Shown one piece after another: positions 1-10,700 of a DNA stretch of 64,000 nt. Position 1 is the stretch's first letter. Each line of letters starts with the position of its first letter. Source of the stretch: Azospirillum fermentarium (lineage in GTDB: Bacteria; Pseudomonadota; Alphaproteobacteria; Azospirillales; Azospirillaceae); contig NZ_JAOQNH010000002.1 of assembly GCF_025961205.1 (NCBI RefSeq), forward strand, positions 457,501 to 521,500, written 5' to 3'. Below the pieces are notes generated by a model. It had not been told where the DNA came from. It did not search any database and saw only the letters and a program-made list of their open reading frames with translations. The position numbers were made by a program, and so were the translations under genes.

Positions 1-2
1 TG

Positions 3-3000
3 CTGCTGCCGTTCGACGTCAGCTCCGGCCAGATGCCCTGGGACAGCCCGGCGGGTGACCGGGTGGGGTTGAAGCTCTCCGACGAGGAGACCATCCGCTG
101 GTATCTGCCGGTGGCCTTTGCCAAGGTGAAGCCGGCGGTCGAGTTGCTGGTCAGGAACGTCGAGCCGGATGGTCCTGAGCGGGAGCAGGCGTCGGGGGTC
201 GCCGTGCTGGCGTTGGCTTCCTTCGATGAACGGGGCTTCCCGTCGTCCAAGGTGCTGCTGTCCAGTTTCGGCTGGGCCTGCGGAGAGGTCCTGGCCGGCC
301 GGATATCCGGCTTGCACCGGTATCTGGACGTCCAGGACGACCTGTGCCGGGAGATCGGTGACGCGCTGATCGAACGCGCCGAGGACGGCTGCCAGATTCC
401 GACGACCAGGCGCGGGTTCGTCCTCGGTATGACCGCTCTGGAGCGGTGCCTGAACCTGCCGAAGGAGGTGCTCGAGCGGTCGCGGGTCGCCATCCGCGTC
501 ATCGGGGACGGCGAGAAGGAGCCGGTCGACATCATCAACAGCTTCTTCCTCCGCGACCTGCACCGCATCCGCACCGCCGTGCAGGCCGGTGGAGGTGGGC
601 CGATGCTGAAAACCTATCTCGGGAACCGGTCGCCGCCGCACCGCCGCGACGTGTTGGCCGATAAGGCGCTGCTGGAGGATCTGCTGGCGCCGCGCCGTCT
701 GCCCTTGGCCCGCTGGCCGGCTCCCAAGCCCGCCAAGCTGGTGACGTTGCAGCAGGCGGCGGTGAACGCCACCATGCGCGATCTGGCGGATGGCGGGATG
801 CTCTCCATCAACGGGCCGCCCGGCACGGGCAAGACGACGCTGCTGCGCGACGTCGTCGCCGCCGTGATCCTCGACCGGGCCGACGCGTTGCTCGGGTTCG
901 AAGACCCGGCATCCGCCTTTTCGCCTGCGAACCTCGTCGCCGAAGGTGGCCGCCGGCAGACGCTCTACAGGCTGGACGCCCAGTTGCGGGGGCGCGGCAT
1001 CGTGGTCGCCTCCTCGAACAACGCCGCCGTGCGGAACGTCAGCGCCGAATTGCCTCTCGCCGGAACGGTGGCTCCGGATGTCGGCGTGCGCCATTTCCCC
1101 GGCACCGCCGATGCCGTTCACGGCAAGGCGGGGAGTTGCTGGGGGCTCATCGCCGCGGTGCTCGGCAACATGGCCAACCGCGCGGAATTCGTCGAGGACG
1201 CCTGGTGGCATCCGGATTGGGGGTTGGAAAAGTATCTCGCCGCCGTGACTGGGCGGGTGAAGCGCGATCGTGCGGGCGATCCGCCCCCGACGATCGTCGA
1301 GGTCGAAACGCCGCCGCGGAACAAGGCGGCGGCCATGGAACGCTGGCGGCAGGCTTGCCTTGACTACCGGGAGAAGCGGGCGTCGGCCGCCGGCATGCAG
1401 GCGTTGCGCGAGCAGATCCGCACGGCGCTGTGGACGGCGGCCTCGGTTCAGCAGGCCATGGACGACGCCCATGCGGCGCACCGTGCCGCTGCCGAGGATG
1501 CGGACAGGGCACGGGAGACCCGCCGCGCTGCGGAACTGGCGCTGGCGCGGCTCGACGCCGCCGTCGCTGATGCGCGCCGTCTGCTCGACGGCAACACCGC
1601 CCTTCAGCCGGTTCCTGTTTTTCGCTGGCTGGGCCTGGACGCCCGCTGGCGGCAACGGCAGGAGGAGGCGATGGACCTCCTGCGGCGCATGCTGGCCGAC
1701 CAGGAGGCGGCCCGAACCGAACTGTCTGCCGCCGGGACCCGGATGGAGACGGCGGACGCACGGGCAAGAGCGGCCGAGACCGCGCTGACGGCCAGCCGGG
1801 AACGATGGGCGCAGTTGCGTGACCTGGAGGCCCGGTGTCCGGAGGTCTGCGCCGGCACCCAACTCGGGCCGTCGTTCTGGAGCGGTTCCCACAAAGCCAT
1901 TCACACCGCCAGTGCCTGGGCGGACCCCGATTTCACCGCGGCGCGGGATGAGATGTTCGCCGCCGCGATGCGGCTGCACCGCGCGTTCATCGACGCCGCC
2001 GCCGGGCCGATGAAGTCGAACCTCGGGCTGATGATGGATCACCTCAAGGGCAAGCGCACGCCGTCCGGCGCCGATGCCCATCTTGGCGATCTGTGGGACA
2101 GCTTCTTCCTGATGGTGCCGCTCGTGTCGACGACCTTCGCCTCGTTCGACCGGCTGATGGACGGGGTGGGTGAGGGAGCCATCGGCTGGCTCATCGTCGA
2201 CGAAGCCGGTCAGGCGACACCGCAGGCGGGGGTTGGCGCCGTGTGGCGGTCGCAACGCGCGCTCATCATCGGTGATCCGCTGCAGATCGAACCGGTGTCG
2301 AAGGTTCCCACGGGTCTCGTCCGGGCAATCTGCGCCAGCTACGGAGCGCACCCCGACCTGTGGGCGGCGCCGCGGGCATCCGCGCAGACCCTCGCCGACG
2401 CCGTCAGTCCGCTGATGGCCCGCATGGGCGCGGGCGCCGACGTCCGGGAGATCGGCCTTCCGCTTCTCGTGCACCGCCGCTGCCAGGACCCGATGTTCTC
2501 GATCTCCAACGAGATCGCCTATGGCGGGTTGATGGTGCATGCGGCGGGGGAGCCGGCGTCCCCCATCGCCGATGCCCTGTCACCGTGGCTTGCCGGCAGC
2601 GCCTGGATCGACGTCCGGTCCAACGCCGAGAAATGGAGCAAGGCGGAAGGTGAGGCGGTCGTCGACCTCCTGCGGAAGCTGGGCGTCCGGGGCATCCGGA
2701 AGCCCAGCCTGTACATCATCTCCCCCTTCCGGGCCGTGGCGGACAAGCTCAGGAGCTTCGTGCTGAAGAGCGGCGTCCTCGACGAGCTGGGCATTGAGGG
2801 AAAGAAGCCGAAGGAGGATTGGGGGAGGGCGCACATCGGGACGGTCCACACCTTCCAGGGCAAGGAGGCGGAGGCCGTGCTGCTGGTCCTGGGGGCCTCG
2901 GCGGAGACCAGCCGCGGATCGCGGAACTGGGCAGGCGGGACGCCGAACATCCTGAATGTCGCCGCCACGCGAGCGAAAAAGGTGATGTATCTTGTCGGCT

Positions 3001-3170
3001 CTCACGCAGCCTGGGTAAACACCGGGGTGTTCGCCGTCGCAGCCGCAGCACTTCCCGTCGTGTCTTGGCCGTTCGATCTGCGTGAACCTCCCGGTGAATG
3101 TGATGAACTGCCCTTTGAGTTGGAAGACGTTGCCGACGAGGAGGAAGGCGCCTGGTCATTGGCGGAATGA
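3..3170 (+). CDS. Superfamily 1 helicase (DNA2/UPF1-like), 5' end outside window
   Basis: Large P-loop helicase/ATPase predicted to unwind or translocate on nucleic acid. The frame is open to the left edge and the codons before the first ATG (base 33) look coding (LLPFDVSSGQ), so the true start is probably outside. Counting from base 33, Walker A GPPGTGKTT lies near residue 262. A charged, Ala/Arg-rich probable coiled coil spans about 450-610. Walker B-like IVDEAGQA lies near 720. The C-terminal lobe carries ISPFRAVADKL, GTVHTFQGKEAE and NVAATRAKK, which are typical motifs IV-VI of UPF1/DNA2-type enzymes. The long insertion between the two lobes resembles helicases found in defence or mobile contexts. 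No partner gene is visible upstream. The fold is secure; the biological role is inferred only from its neighbours. Confidence 0.85.
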   Translation: MLPFDVSSGQMPWDSPAGDRVGLKLSDEETIRWYLPVAFAKVKPAVELLVRNVEPDGPEREQASGVAVLALASFDERGFPSSKVLLSSFGWACGEVLAGRISGLHRYLDVQDDLCREIGDALIERAEDGCQIPTTRRGFVLGMTALERCLNLPKEVLERSRVAIRVIGDGEKEPVDIINSFFLRDLHRIRTAVQAGGGGPMLKTYLGNRSPPHRRDVLADKALLEDLLAPRRLPLARWPAPKPAKLVTLQQAAVNATMRDLADGGMLSINGPPGTGKTTLLRDVVAAVILDRADALLGFEDPASAFSPANLVAEGGRRQTLYRLDAQLRGRGIVVASSNNAAVRNVSAELPLAGTVAPDVGVRHFPGTADAVHGKAGSCWGLIAAVLGNMANRAEFVEDAWWHPDWGLEKYLAAVTGRVKRDRAGDPPPTIVEVETPPRNKAAAMERWRQACLDYREKRASAAGMQALREQIRTALWTAASVQQAMDDAHAAHRAAAEDADRARETRRAAELALARLDAAVADARRLLDGNTALQPVPVFRWLGLDARWRQRQEEAMDLLRRMLADQEAARTELSAAGTRMETADARARAAETALTASRERWAQLRDLEARCPEVCAGTQLGPSFWSGSHKAIHTASAWADPDFTAARDEMFAAAMRLHRAFIDAAAGPMKSNLGLMMDHLKGKRTPSGADAHLGDLWDSFFLMVPLVSTTFASFDRLMDGVGEGAIGWLIVDEAGQATPQAGVGAVWRSQRALIIGDPLQIEPVSKVPTGLVRAICASYGAHPDLWAAPRASAQTLADAVSPLMARMGAGADVREIGLPLLVHRRCQDPMFSISNEIAYGGLMVHAAGEPASPIADALSPWLAGSAWIDVRSNAEKWSKAEGEAVVDLLRKLGVRGIRKPSLYIISPFRAVADKLRSFVLKSGVLDELGIEGKKPKEDWGRAHIGTVHTFQGKEAEAVLLVLGASAETSRGSRNWAGGTPNILNVAATRAKKVMYLVGSHAAWVNTGVFAVAAAALPVVSWPFDLREPPGECDELPFELEDVADEEEGAWSLAE

Positions 3171-3290
3171 CCTTCATCGTGGCGTCGATCCCGTCGACGG
3201 TGGCTGCGGCCCTTTCGATCCGCGCCGCCAACGACTTGGCGTCAGCGCCGGGCCGTTTCATCTGGCGGCTGGGGGCAGGCGTCCGGAGAA
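3171..3290 (+). repeat. Dispersed repeat, copy 1 (about 120 bp)
   Basis: This segment aligns over its whole length with 17913-18033 with only one single-base indel. The conserved blocks are GTCGATCCCGTCGACGGTGG and GTCAGCGCCGGGCCGTTTC, followed by TCTGGCGGCTGGGGGCAGGC. Both copies are on the same strand and each lies at the edge of a gene block. Function unknown. Confidence 0.8.
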
Positions 3291-3740
3291 GCCGAAACCA
3301 CGGCTGTCCAGCTACGAGGACATGGCGCCCAGGCCGGCACCAGCCCCACCGCCGGCCCCCCGCATCGAGAAGAAGGAACCGCCTCCTCCGCCGGCACGGC
3401 CGCAGGCCAAGGCGTCCCCGATGGAGAACCAACTGCGCAAGAAGGCGATGGAAGCCGGCGTTGGCGGCTGGAGCCGCAAGGAGGAGGGGGCGAGCGTCGC
3501 CTCTGCCCAGGCAGGAGCGTCGGACTTTACCATTACCGGTTCCGATTGCCTCGTGCTGGCGGGGACGCCAATCCCCTTGCTGACGGTAAACCATGTGGTG
3601 ACCGAGCGCGGCGGGATCGTCACCGCGCGGGTGACGCAGGACGTCTGGGACGTCGGCTTCTCCTGTCTGGCGGTGCCCGCCGGTTCGGTGGTGATGCTGG
3701 ACGTCGGTGCCACCGTCACCAACCGGAGCGGCTATGACGG
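3280..3740 (+). pseudogene. VirB10/TrbI-like type IV secretion fragment
   Basis: Open frame that reads as an internal piece of a VirB10/TrbI-family protein, the inner-to-outer-membrane scaffold of type IV secretion machines. A proline-rich linker (PAPAPPPAPRIEKKEPPPPP) is followed by a segment with ITGSDCLVLAGTPIPLL, TARVTQDVWD and AVPAGSVVMLDVGA, which match the start of the beta-barrel domain. The N-terminal membrane helix is missing; the frame instead starts inside the dispersed repeat. The barrel also stops after about 60 residues, where the sequence becomes unrelated. No other T4SS gene is present. I read this as a remnant left by rearrangement, not a working gene. Confidence 0.6.
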
Positions 3741-3931
3741 ACCTCGTCGCTGTGGTCCCTCCGGGGAATCACACGGCGCTGTCCTGCGGGAATCGCCGCA
3801 TGAGTCGTACTCCGCAGGACTTGGTATAAGGTGCATGGCGGCCCGTTAAGCACGTGTCGGTCGAGATAGCTCGAAACGTCTGGACCGCGCCGGTTCAATT
3901 CGCGCTGGTTAAAAAGGGAGTTCCCAGTTTA

Positions 3932-4762
3932 ATGAAGGTCCAGACACAGCGGCGGATGGTCCAGCGGCTCATACCGGCAATCAAGCTGATTGCGGGCGAT
4001 TTCGAGGATTTCGGAGGCAAGCTGCTCGACCATTTGCTTCACGCCCGGCTCGAGCACTCGGGCGTGAACTTCCTGGGGCTTCCGGTCAGCCGTGTGCTGG
4101 ACAGCACCAGTGATGACGGCGCCGTCGTCGCCCAATATTCCGCCGAGACCGACTATTTCACCGCCGGGATGGAAAAGGCGTCGGGCGACATCACCAAGGC
4201 GTTGACGCGCAGGCCGGACGCGAAGCGCATCTTGCTGATCGCGGCGGAGGAGAAGCGCCCGATCATCGCAGACGACTTCAAGAAGAAGGTTCTGCAAGAG
4301 GACCGGATGAAAGGCCGCTCGATCGGCATCTTCGGTGCGCAGAGCATCGCCGCTTGGATCGTCCGGAATTTGCTCTTCAACGATGCGGCGATCGAGGAAC
4401 TGGCGGAATACCTTCCGGAGCTCGCGCAGATGCGCGACGAGGCGGCGAGTGACCTGCTGTTTCCCAAACTGCCCGCTTTGCACAGCCCTCGACCGACGGT
4501 TACCGCCGAAATCGGCCGGCGCTTGGCGGTCAGTCCCTGCCTGGTCCTGACCGGCATCGGCGGATGCGGTAAGTCGGAGGCGGCCACCGCCTTTGGTGTG
4601 GACGCCGCGAAGAACTACGATCTCAGGATATGGCTCGAGCCGGACGAGTTCAAGGGAGCAGCGGCGCTAAAGGCACTGCCGCTCGTGCGCGGCGGCACGA
4701 AGCGGAACATCGCTACGCTCCTGAAGCGCCAGCGCTGCCTCCTGGTCATAGACGACCCACTA
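3932..4762 (+). pseudogene. STAND NTPase with nuclease-like N-terminus, 5' part (IS-split)
   Basis: First 277 codons of a gene cut by the IS at 4763-5623. The ATG at 3932 is chosen because AAGGGAG lies 11 bases upstream; a GTG at 3854 in the same frame has no good ribosome site. Residues 1-150 look like a small alpha/beta effector domain, possibly a restriction-endonuclease-like fold (GVNFLGLPVSRVLD, AVVAQYSAETDYF); this is an inference. Walker A GIGGCGKS sits at residues 208-215 and Walker B LLVIDD at about 270-275. This is the layout of STAND ATPases that sense a trigger and release an effector. The last native codons are Asp-Asp-Pro-Leu (the Leu codon ends in the TA target), after which the IS begins. 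Removing the IS joins this frame to 5626-7524, giving about 909 residues. Confidence 0.75.
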
Positions 4763-5553
4763 GGCTCTGTGGACAAAGGTTGGTATCCAAATACGAATAG
4801 CGGCGAGCTTGACGAAGGCGATGAAGGAAGAGCGGGTCTTGTCATAACGGGTTGCGACCCGCCTCATCTGTTTGAGTTTGTTGAACATTCTTTCGATTTT
4901 GTTGCGAGCCTTGTAGGCCTCCTTGTCAAAAGCGGGCATTGTCTTGCGGGTTGGGTTCGGCTTGATGATCGGACGGATAGCCCGGATCAGCAAATGCTCA
5001 CGGTTGGCATCGCTATCATAACCGGCATCGGCGAGCAGGGCCTTGGGAGAGGGGATCTCCAGCGGGATTTCCATCAAAGGGATCAATTGCTTGCTGTCGG
5101 ATGCCTCGCCCCCGGTCACGATGAAGGCCAGGGGCCGCCCGGTCCGATCGCACCGTGCGTGGATCTTGCTCGTAAAGCCGCCGCGCGAACGACCAAATCC
5201 CGCCGCGCAGGTCCCCCTTTTGCGCCCGCGGCTTGGCTGTGACCCCGAACCGTCGTGCTATCGACCATCTGATCCTTCCAGTCGTCGGTAATGCCCAACT
5301 CGACCAGCGTTTCGAGGATCTCGTCGAAGACCCCTTGGACACACCAGCGCCGGAACCGTCGAAAGATCGAATTCCAGTTTCCATAGCGCTCCGGCAAGTC
5401 CCGCCAGGGAATACCAGTACGCAAAACATAGTTTATCCCGTTGAAAAAACGGCGATTGTCATGGGCTGGCCGGCAGCCTCGCCCGCGCTCCGAAGGCAAA
5501 AGCGGGCCAATCACCGCCCATTCGCCATCCGATATCTCCCCGCGCTCCATCAA
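4760..5553 (-). CDS. IS427-type transposase (two frames joined by -1 frameshift)
   Basis: DDE transposase encoded in two overlapping frames, 5116-5553 (upstream) and 4760-5119 (downstream). The upstream frame carries the DUF4096-like N-terminus (ISDGEWAVIGPLLP, GIPWRDLPERYGNW) and the first acidic region (QMVDSTTVRGH). The downstream frame supplies LLADAGYDSD and NKIERMFNKLKQMRRVATRYDK, the region of the second Asp and the catalytic Glu. At 5215-5221 the coding strand reads AAAAGGG, a classical -1 slippery heptamer. Shifting there gives the expected continuation GRSRGGFTSKIHARCD. The stop codon TAG is completed by the TA target and the neighbouring flank base, so it lies just outside the element. 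Confidence 0.85.
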
Positions 5554-5623
5554 GACCTCCCATCCAAATGAAGTCTTGAATCAGATTCTCCCTCCGTTGG
5601 GAAGCCCCTTTGTCCACAGAGCC
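4763..5623 (-). mobile_element. IS5-family insertion sequence, IS427-like group (861 bp)
   Basis: Complete element with perfect 17-bp terminal inverted repeats, GGCTCTGTGGACAAAGG at the left and its complement at the right, flanked by a TA duplication (4761-4762 and 5624-5625). Length, TA target and a two-frame transposase fit the IS427 group of the IS5 family. It interrupts the STAND NTPase gene in antisense orientation. The ends are intact and the reconstructed empty site is in frame, so the insertion looks recent. Confidence 0.92.
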
Positions 5624-5625
5624 TA

Positions 5626-7524
5626 GGGGTCGTCGTGCAGGCGGACCTTGTGGCGCTCTGTGGCCCCGGCTCGCATGTCCTGGTGACCGTGAGGGATATC
5701 ACTCCCGGCGAGTATCGCCTCCCCGAGCTGACCCAAAGTGAGGCGCAGGCGATCCTCGACGGGGCGGCCGCCCAACCATGCCCGGCCCAGGTCTTCCAGA
5801 CCATCTGGGCAACCGTGGGCGGACATCCGCTGAGCTTCGCTCTCATGAACGCGGCAGTCCGCAACGGGGCGATGTGGGAAGACATCGAACTGGATTGCCA
5901 AGCCGTCGGTCAACTTGCGGACCCGCAGCAGCGGCTCGCCGATCGGCTGCTAGACCGCTACCGCGAAGTGCTGAAGGACGAGCTTTCGCTCTTCGAATGG
6001 GTGGGTAAACCGGAATGCGACTACGGCTTCCTGCGCAAGGCGATCCTGCCGGCGGGGATAAGAAAGCTCAATGAGCGAGCGTTAACTGCCTCCGATCTGC
6101 CGTCGACGGTTCGCCTTCATGACGTCGTGTTCGCGAGCCTTTCGAGTTTGGACTGGTGGTCGGCCGAACGGCGGTCGCGCTGGAACGATGTGCTCGAGCG
6201 CTACCTGACGGAGACGTCAGGGCTCAACGATCTGAGCTTTCGGACTGCGGCTTTCAGCTTGCGCGACCGCCTTCGTGCCCTCGTGGAGGCGGGGGACAGG
6301 CGGCCCGCCTACGTCCTGGCGCTGCTGGAGATCACCAGTCCCGAAGGCAGCGACGCGCTCGATCTGGATGATCCCGTTCAGCAGGCGGCAGGGCTCTCAA
6401 CGGCAGGTCGACCCATCGATCCGCTCCTGTTCCGGACGATCATCGAGACATTCGAGTGGCTATATCTGCGCACCAAGCAGGTCGGGCGGGACGAAGCCAC
6501 CGCCTTCGCGAAAGGTGGGCTCCCGCTCTTCAACGATCTGGAGAAGATTCTGGGGCTCACACCGCGGCAGCGCTCGGAGATCCGCCATCATCGTGGCAAA
6601 GCTCTCGCGTGGATCGGTCTTCGTGACGAGGCGTGGAAGGAGTTCGAAGCCGTTCTCGCGAGCGCCGCGCCGCTAGATGCCTCGCGGCTTCAGCTCATGC
6701 GTGGCTACAAGCATGCCAAGGAGAACGATAAGGCCATCGCGCTGGGTGAGGAGGTCATGAAGTCGGCCGAGGCCGAGCCGGGCACCGTTTCGCCCTCGGT
6801 GCTTCTGGCGGTGATGCAGGACATGCCATGGCGCGTGGAGGCGGCCCGTATCCGGATTTTATGGCCACGCCAGGACTTCATCGTCCGCACCATCGTCGAG
6901 AATGCATCCGCCGGTGTCGAGCAGGCCTACAAGACGCTGGCGGCCGTGGCCCGCTTCTGGTCGAAGGAGGCACCCGAGGTTCTGGATGGGGTGCTGCAGG
7001 CGATCCCGAAGCCGGACACGGAGCAGTTCGAGGACGATGAAACGCGCAACGGCTTCGCGGACGTCATGTTCGAATATGGCCGTAGTCGAGGGGCTGACGG
7101 CGGCGATGCGCTGAAACTGGCGCTCGACCTATTCGAGGGCGCAACCAAGTCTTCGCCGTTCAACATTCAGCGTAAGGCCGAACTCCTGATCGTTATGGGT
7201 CGTTATCCGGAGGCCGAGACGATCCTGAGAGCGAGGGAGGATCTGAAGACGAACGGCTGGCTCCAGCGCCTGTTGGCGTTGGCGCTGCTCGGACACGGAG
7301 AGCCCGACGAGGCGTTGGTCTGGATCGACCGCGCTCTCTCAGACGCGCAGTGCCAATCGCATTTCCATGAGTTCTGGGAGCACCGCTACGAGATCCGCAC
7401 GGCGCTCGGGGAGAGCGAAATGATCGAGGATCTACGCAAGGCCTGCTCGCTCGCTCCGGCTGGTCCGATCAGGGACCGTCTGGAATCCGTCCTTAAGTCG
7501 CCGGCGGTTGGCGCCAACGGTTGA
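5626..7524 (+). pseudogene. STAND NTPase, 3' part (IS-split)
   Basis: Continuation of the gene begun at 3932; codons run in phase from the TA target (Leu-Gly-Val-Val-Val-Gln-Ala-Asp). It contains the sensor segment typical of STAND ATPases (SHVLVTVRDITPGEY), a winged-helix-like stretch, and then a long C-terminal half of helical repeats that looks TPR-like (LRDEAWKEFEAVLA, VMGRYPEAETILRA, GHGEPDEALVWID). In STAND proteins this part recognises the trigger. A GTG at 5635 could in principle start a 629-residue protein without the ATPase P-loop, but no ribosome site precedes it. No frameshift or stop is seen, so precise IS loss would restore the gene. Confidence 0.75.
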
Positions 7525-7529
7525 TATGC

Positions 7530-7612
7530 CTTCAAGCGGGCATGGCACGTGGTTCCAGGGCAGCAGGTCGGCGATGCGGTTGACCGCCGAGGCTTGTGGT
7601 GGAGCACCAGAC
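7530..7612 (-). pseudogene. IS66-type transposase C-terminal remnant
   Basis: On the minus strand a short stretch reads ASAVNRIADLLPWNHVP, close to the RIxELLPWN tail seen at the end of IS66-family transposases. Nothing else of the element is recognisable; the flanking bases up to 7750 show no gene. It marks an old junction between the split STAND gene and the gene that ends at 7751. Confidence 0.35.
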
Positions 7613-7750
7613 CGAGCAGGCGAGCCTTGCCCGCGCCGCCAGCCGGGCCAGCAAGTTGGTCTCGGCCGATGTAAGGACCAGGGTCGAGGACTACACCGCC
7701 GATCCGGTGGTGATATGTGGGTAACTGAAAGGTTCACTGGATAAATATGA

Positions 7751-10700
7751 TCACGGTCTCGCCCAGTCCTCGATCGTGGGCTCAGGCCCTTCGAGGGCTT
7801 GTCGAATATCGTTGTGGGAGGAAAACACTACCTTCCGAGACTCCTGGACGATGCTCCCGAATTCCGTATCGCATTCCAGTTCCGCTAAGATGAATTCCAC
7901 TTCATCGCACGTGTCTATGAAGGCGGGGGGATGGTCGCTTAAAACCTTCACGATGCCTTGGGCCAAGGCGTGGCGGTGTTCTGCGGAGGTGTTCATCTGC
8001 ATCAACTCCTGTACCTTCATTAGGGCGTCGATGACGGACAGGTCGTTGCGGACGTGCGGAAGCATGGCCTTCAAGTCAGCGCCCGGCAGCCAATCCTTGA
8101 GCTGTGAAAGCCCGCCCACGGCCGCAGGCGCCGCCTCCGCGATGCGGCCGATCCACGCCGCATGCTGGGTCTCGTTCGGCGAGAGCGACAAGAACGCCGA
8201 CCAAGCTTTTATCAGCCGATAAGGTCCATTGCTGATCGTCGAGAGCAGCAGAGGATTGAGCACGCGCTCTGCATCATCTGCACGTAGGGCCATCACGCAT
8301 TGCGCCACCTGCCCGTCATCCGGATCGAACAATAGCTCGCGCCATGCGAGATCAAAGAGCGGATGGGTGGGTATTCCGGAGAGTCTTTCGACGACGGGGC
8401 CCCAAACGTCCTTCCCGCCATGGTGTTTTGCCAGCACGGCAAGGATGGTTGGCCGGCCGGCATAAAGATGGATGACGGCCGAGAGCAGATCGGGGTTCAG
8501 GCGCGCCACCAACTGGTCGGCGCCGACATCCAGCCTGAGCCCTTCGCCGAGGATGGCTGCCTGCAGGCGCTCGGGAACAAGGGTTCGAGTCAGAACAGCG
8601 GCCCTAAGCCACCGCGCATCACTCCTGGGCGTGCTGATGAGCCTCTCGATTTCGGTCCGCTCCTCTTCCGTCAGCGCGTCCCATTCATCGACCAGATCGG
8701 CCAGGAACACGAGAGGAGCGCTAGTTCCCGGGAAACCGAGCAACCGCTGCACGAGACCCGCGCGCAGTGCCGGCGTTCCCCGGGTGCCCGCAATCAGGAT
8801 ATCGGCAACTCCGAGGGAGAAGTCGTCCGGGTATGCACCGCCGGCAATCTCACGCTCAAGCCACCCGATCCAGGCGTCGCTGAGCGCAACGATCGCTTCC
8901 CGCGGTAAGGTGCCCGTAGCTTCCATGGCGGCGCAGAAAAGCCGTGCCGGCGTGAAAGCTGTTTGCGCCGGCAGAGATCGCATGACCACAGGCATCATTG
9001 TCCCGAAGATCGGCCAAGCCGTGAGGAAGCCAGGACGGCCATGCCGGCCTACCAAAACTAGCGATTCCATTAGAGATGCGGCTGCCACGGGAGACTCAGC
9101 CATCCCGATGAGTCCTGCCAGAACCAGCTTTCGGCGCTCTTCGCGCATCTGTTCCCAGCCGGCCGCGATCCCATCCAGGGCTGCTCTCGCCATCCGCGGG
9201 TGGTCGTCACGGAAAATCCGATCCAGCACATGCTCATCATTCGTACGCGGAACGCCCAGCCAGATCTTGGCAGCCTCTGCCCGGATCGCCGCCTCCTCGT
9301 AACTGAGGAGGCGCTGCATGATTGTCAGCGAAAGTCTTTCAGGCTTGTGTCCGAGATAGCCCAGCACGCTCGCGACGGACTCGGGAGGCAGGCGACTGCC
9401 GCTCCCCAGGTGTTCCATGTTCGCTGCGATTGTGGACGCCGAATTCCCGTTTTGAGTTCCAACCGAGAATCGGTAGCCGGTAAACTCCCCCAATGGGAGC
9501 CGCGCGTTGCCATCGACCCACTCGAAATCGCGGAGGTCTCCCCAAGTTGCGTTCTGCACCCATTCGCCAATCTGATCCGCCCGATCCGGCATGCTCCCTA
9601 GTTTGCTGATCAGGAAGCGTAGGCAGAAGTCACGAGTTGAGGGGAAGAAGGATTTTTTCAATCCCTCAATGGCAAGGTCTAGAATTTTCTCTCGTGCGTT
9701 GGGACGGCGCCCGAGGACCTGATGAATCCAGGATAGATTTCGGGCGGTAGCCCGGGACGTCGACGGACTGTTGCAGAAGAGACCGCGTTCCACCATCCTT
9801 ATGGCTTTATTGGCGTTGTTTTGTGTCGCGCCGTCAACGGTGGCTTCTGCGGCTGTCCTATAGTGGTCATGGCTGAAGCCGATATGGCTGCTCACGCCGA
9901 CTTTGAGGATGGTCCGTCTCTCGAGTTCCTCAAGGCTATCCTCGGCTTGAGTGGACAGCCGCGGTTCCGTTTCGTACTGCGGTTTCTCCGTAGGCTTTTC
10001 CACTCCGCCCATGACAATGAGGCCCAGCAGTTTCGCCTTTCCAGGAAGACCTTCTCCACCATCGCCAGCAACAAAGGCCAGCTCGACCTTGGCGATGGGC
10101 TCCTGTACGGTCGAGGCGACGGCCATGCTCATTAACAGCTGTTCATATCCTTCGGCCGCGAGCGCACGGCCCAGGATCGCAGCCTCCTGCGTTGCCAGCC
10201 GACGGAAGTCCTCGACGCTGGCGCCTGGAGGCAACTCTCCGGCATTGGCAGCCAAGTAGAGCAGACTGCCCACTCCGAACGCGATATCGCCCGCCGTAAT
10301 TGCCCGCTCAACCATCGCTGCTAGATCGAACGCGACATTGTACGTAATTGAGAACTGCAGCCAGACTCGCTGCAGGAAGTTGGCCGGTACCTGTTCGAGA
10401 TCGTGCCAGCGGTGCATACCGGTCCGCACAGCCGAGACTTCCTGCACTCCGCAGATATGCAACAACATGTCGCGCTGTTGTGCTACGATCAGCTTCCGAT
10501 TGTTACTGAGATCCTTGAAAAGACGCTGGAGCTTGAGCAGTTCCGTTGCGTTTTCCATTGCATTAATGGAGCTGAGGGGATCATCAAGGACTACTAATCT
10601 CGGATAATCGCTGGCATCGAGCAGGAAGCGTTCCGCCGATGCGACCTCTCTTGCCTTATGGATACGGTATCCGTGATCCTCGAATTCCGCAGCAATCCAA

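Noticed and set aside
7599-7727. Plus-strand frame VVEHQTEQASLARAASRASK and onwards as a gene fragment
   Set aside because: Too short, no start or family resemblance; lies in the scar next to the IS66 remnant.
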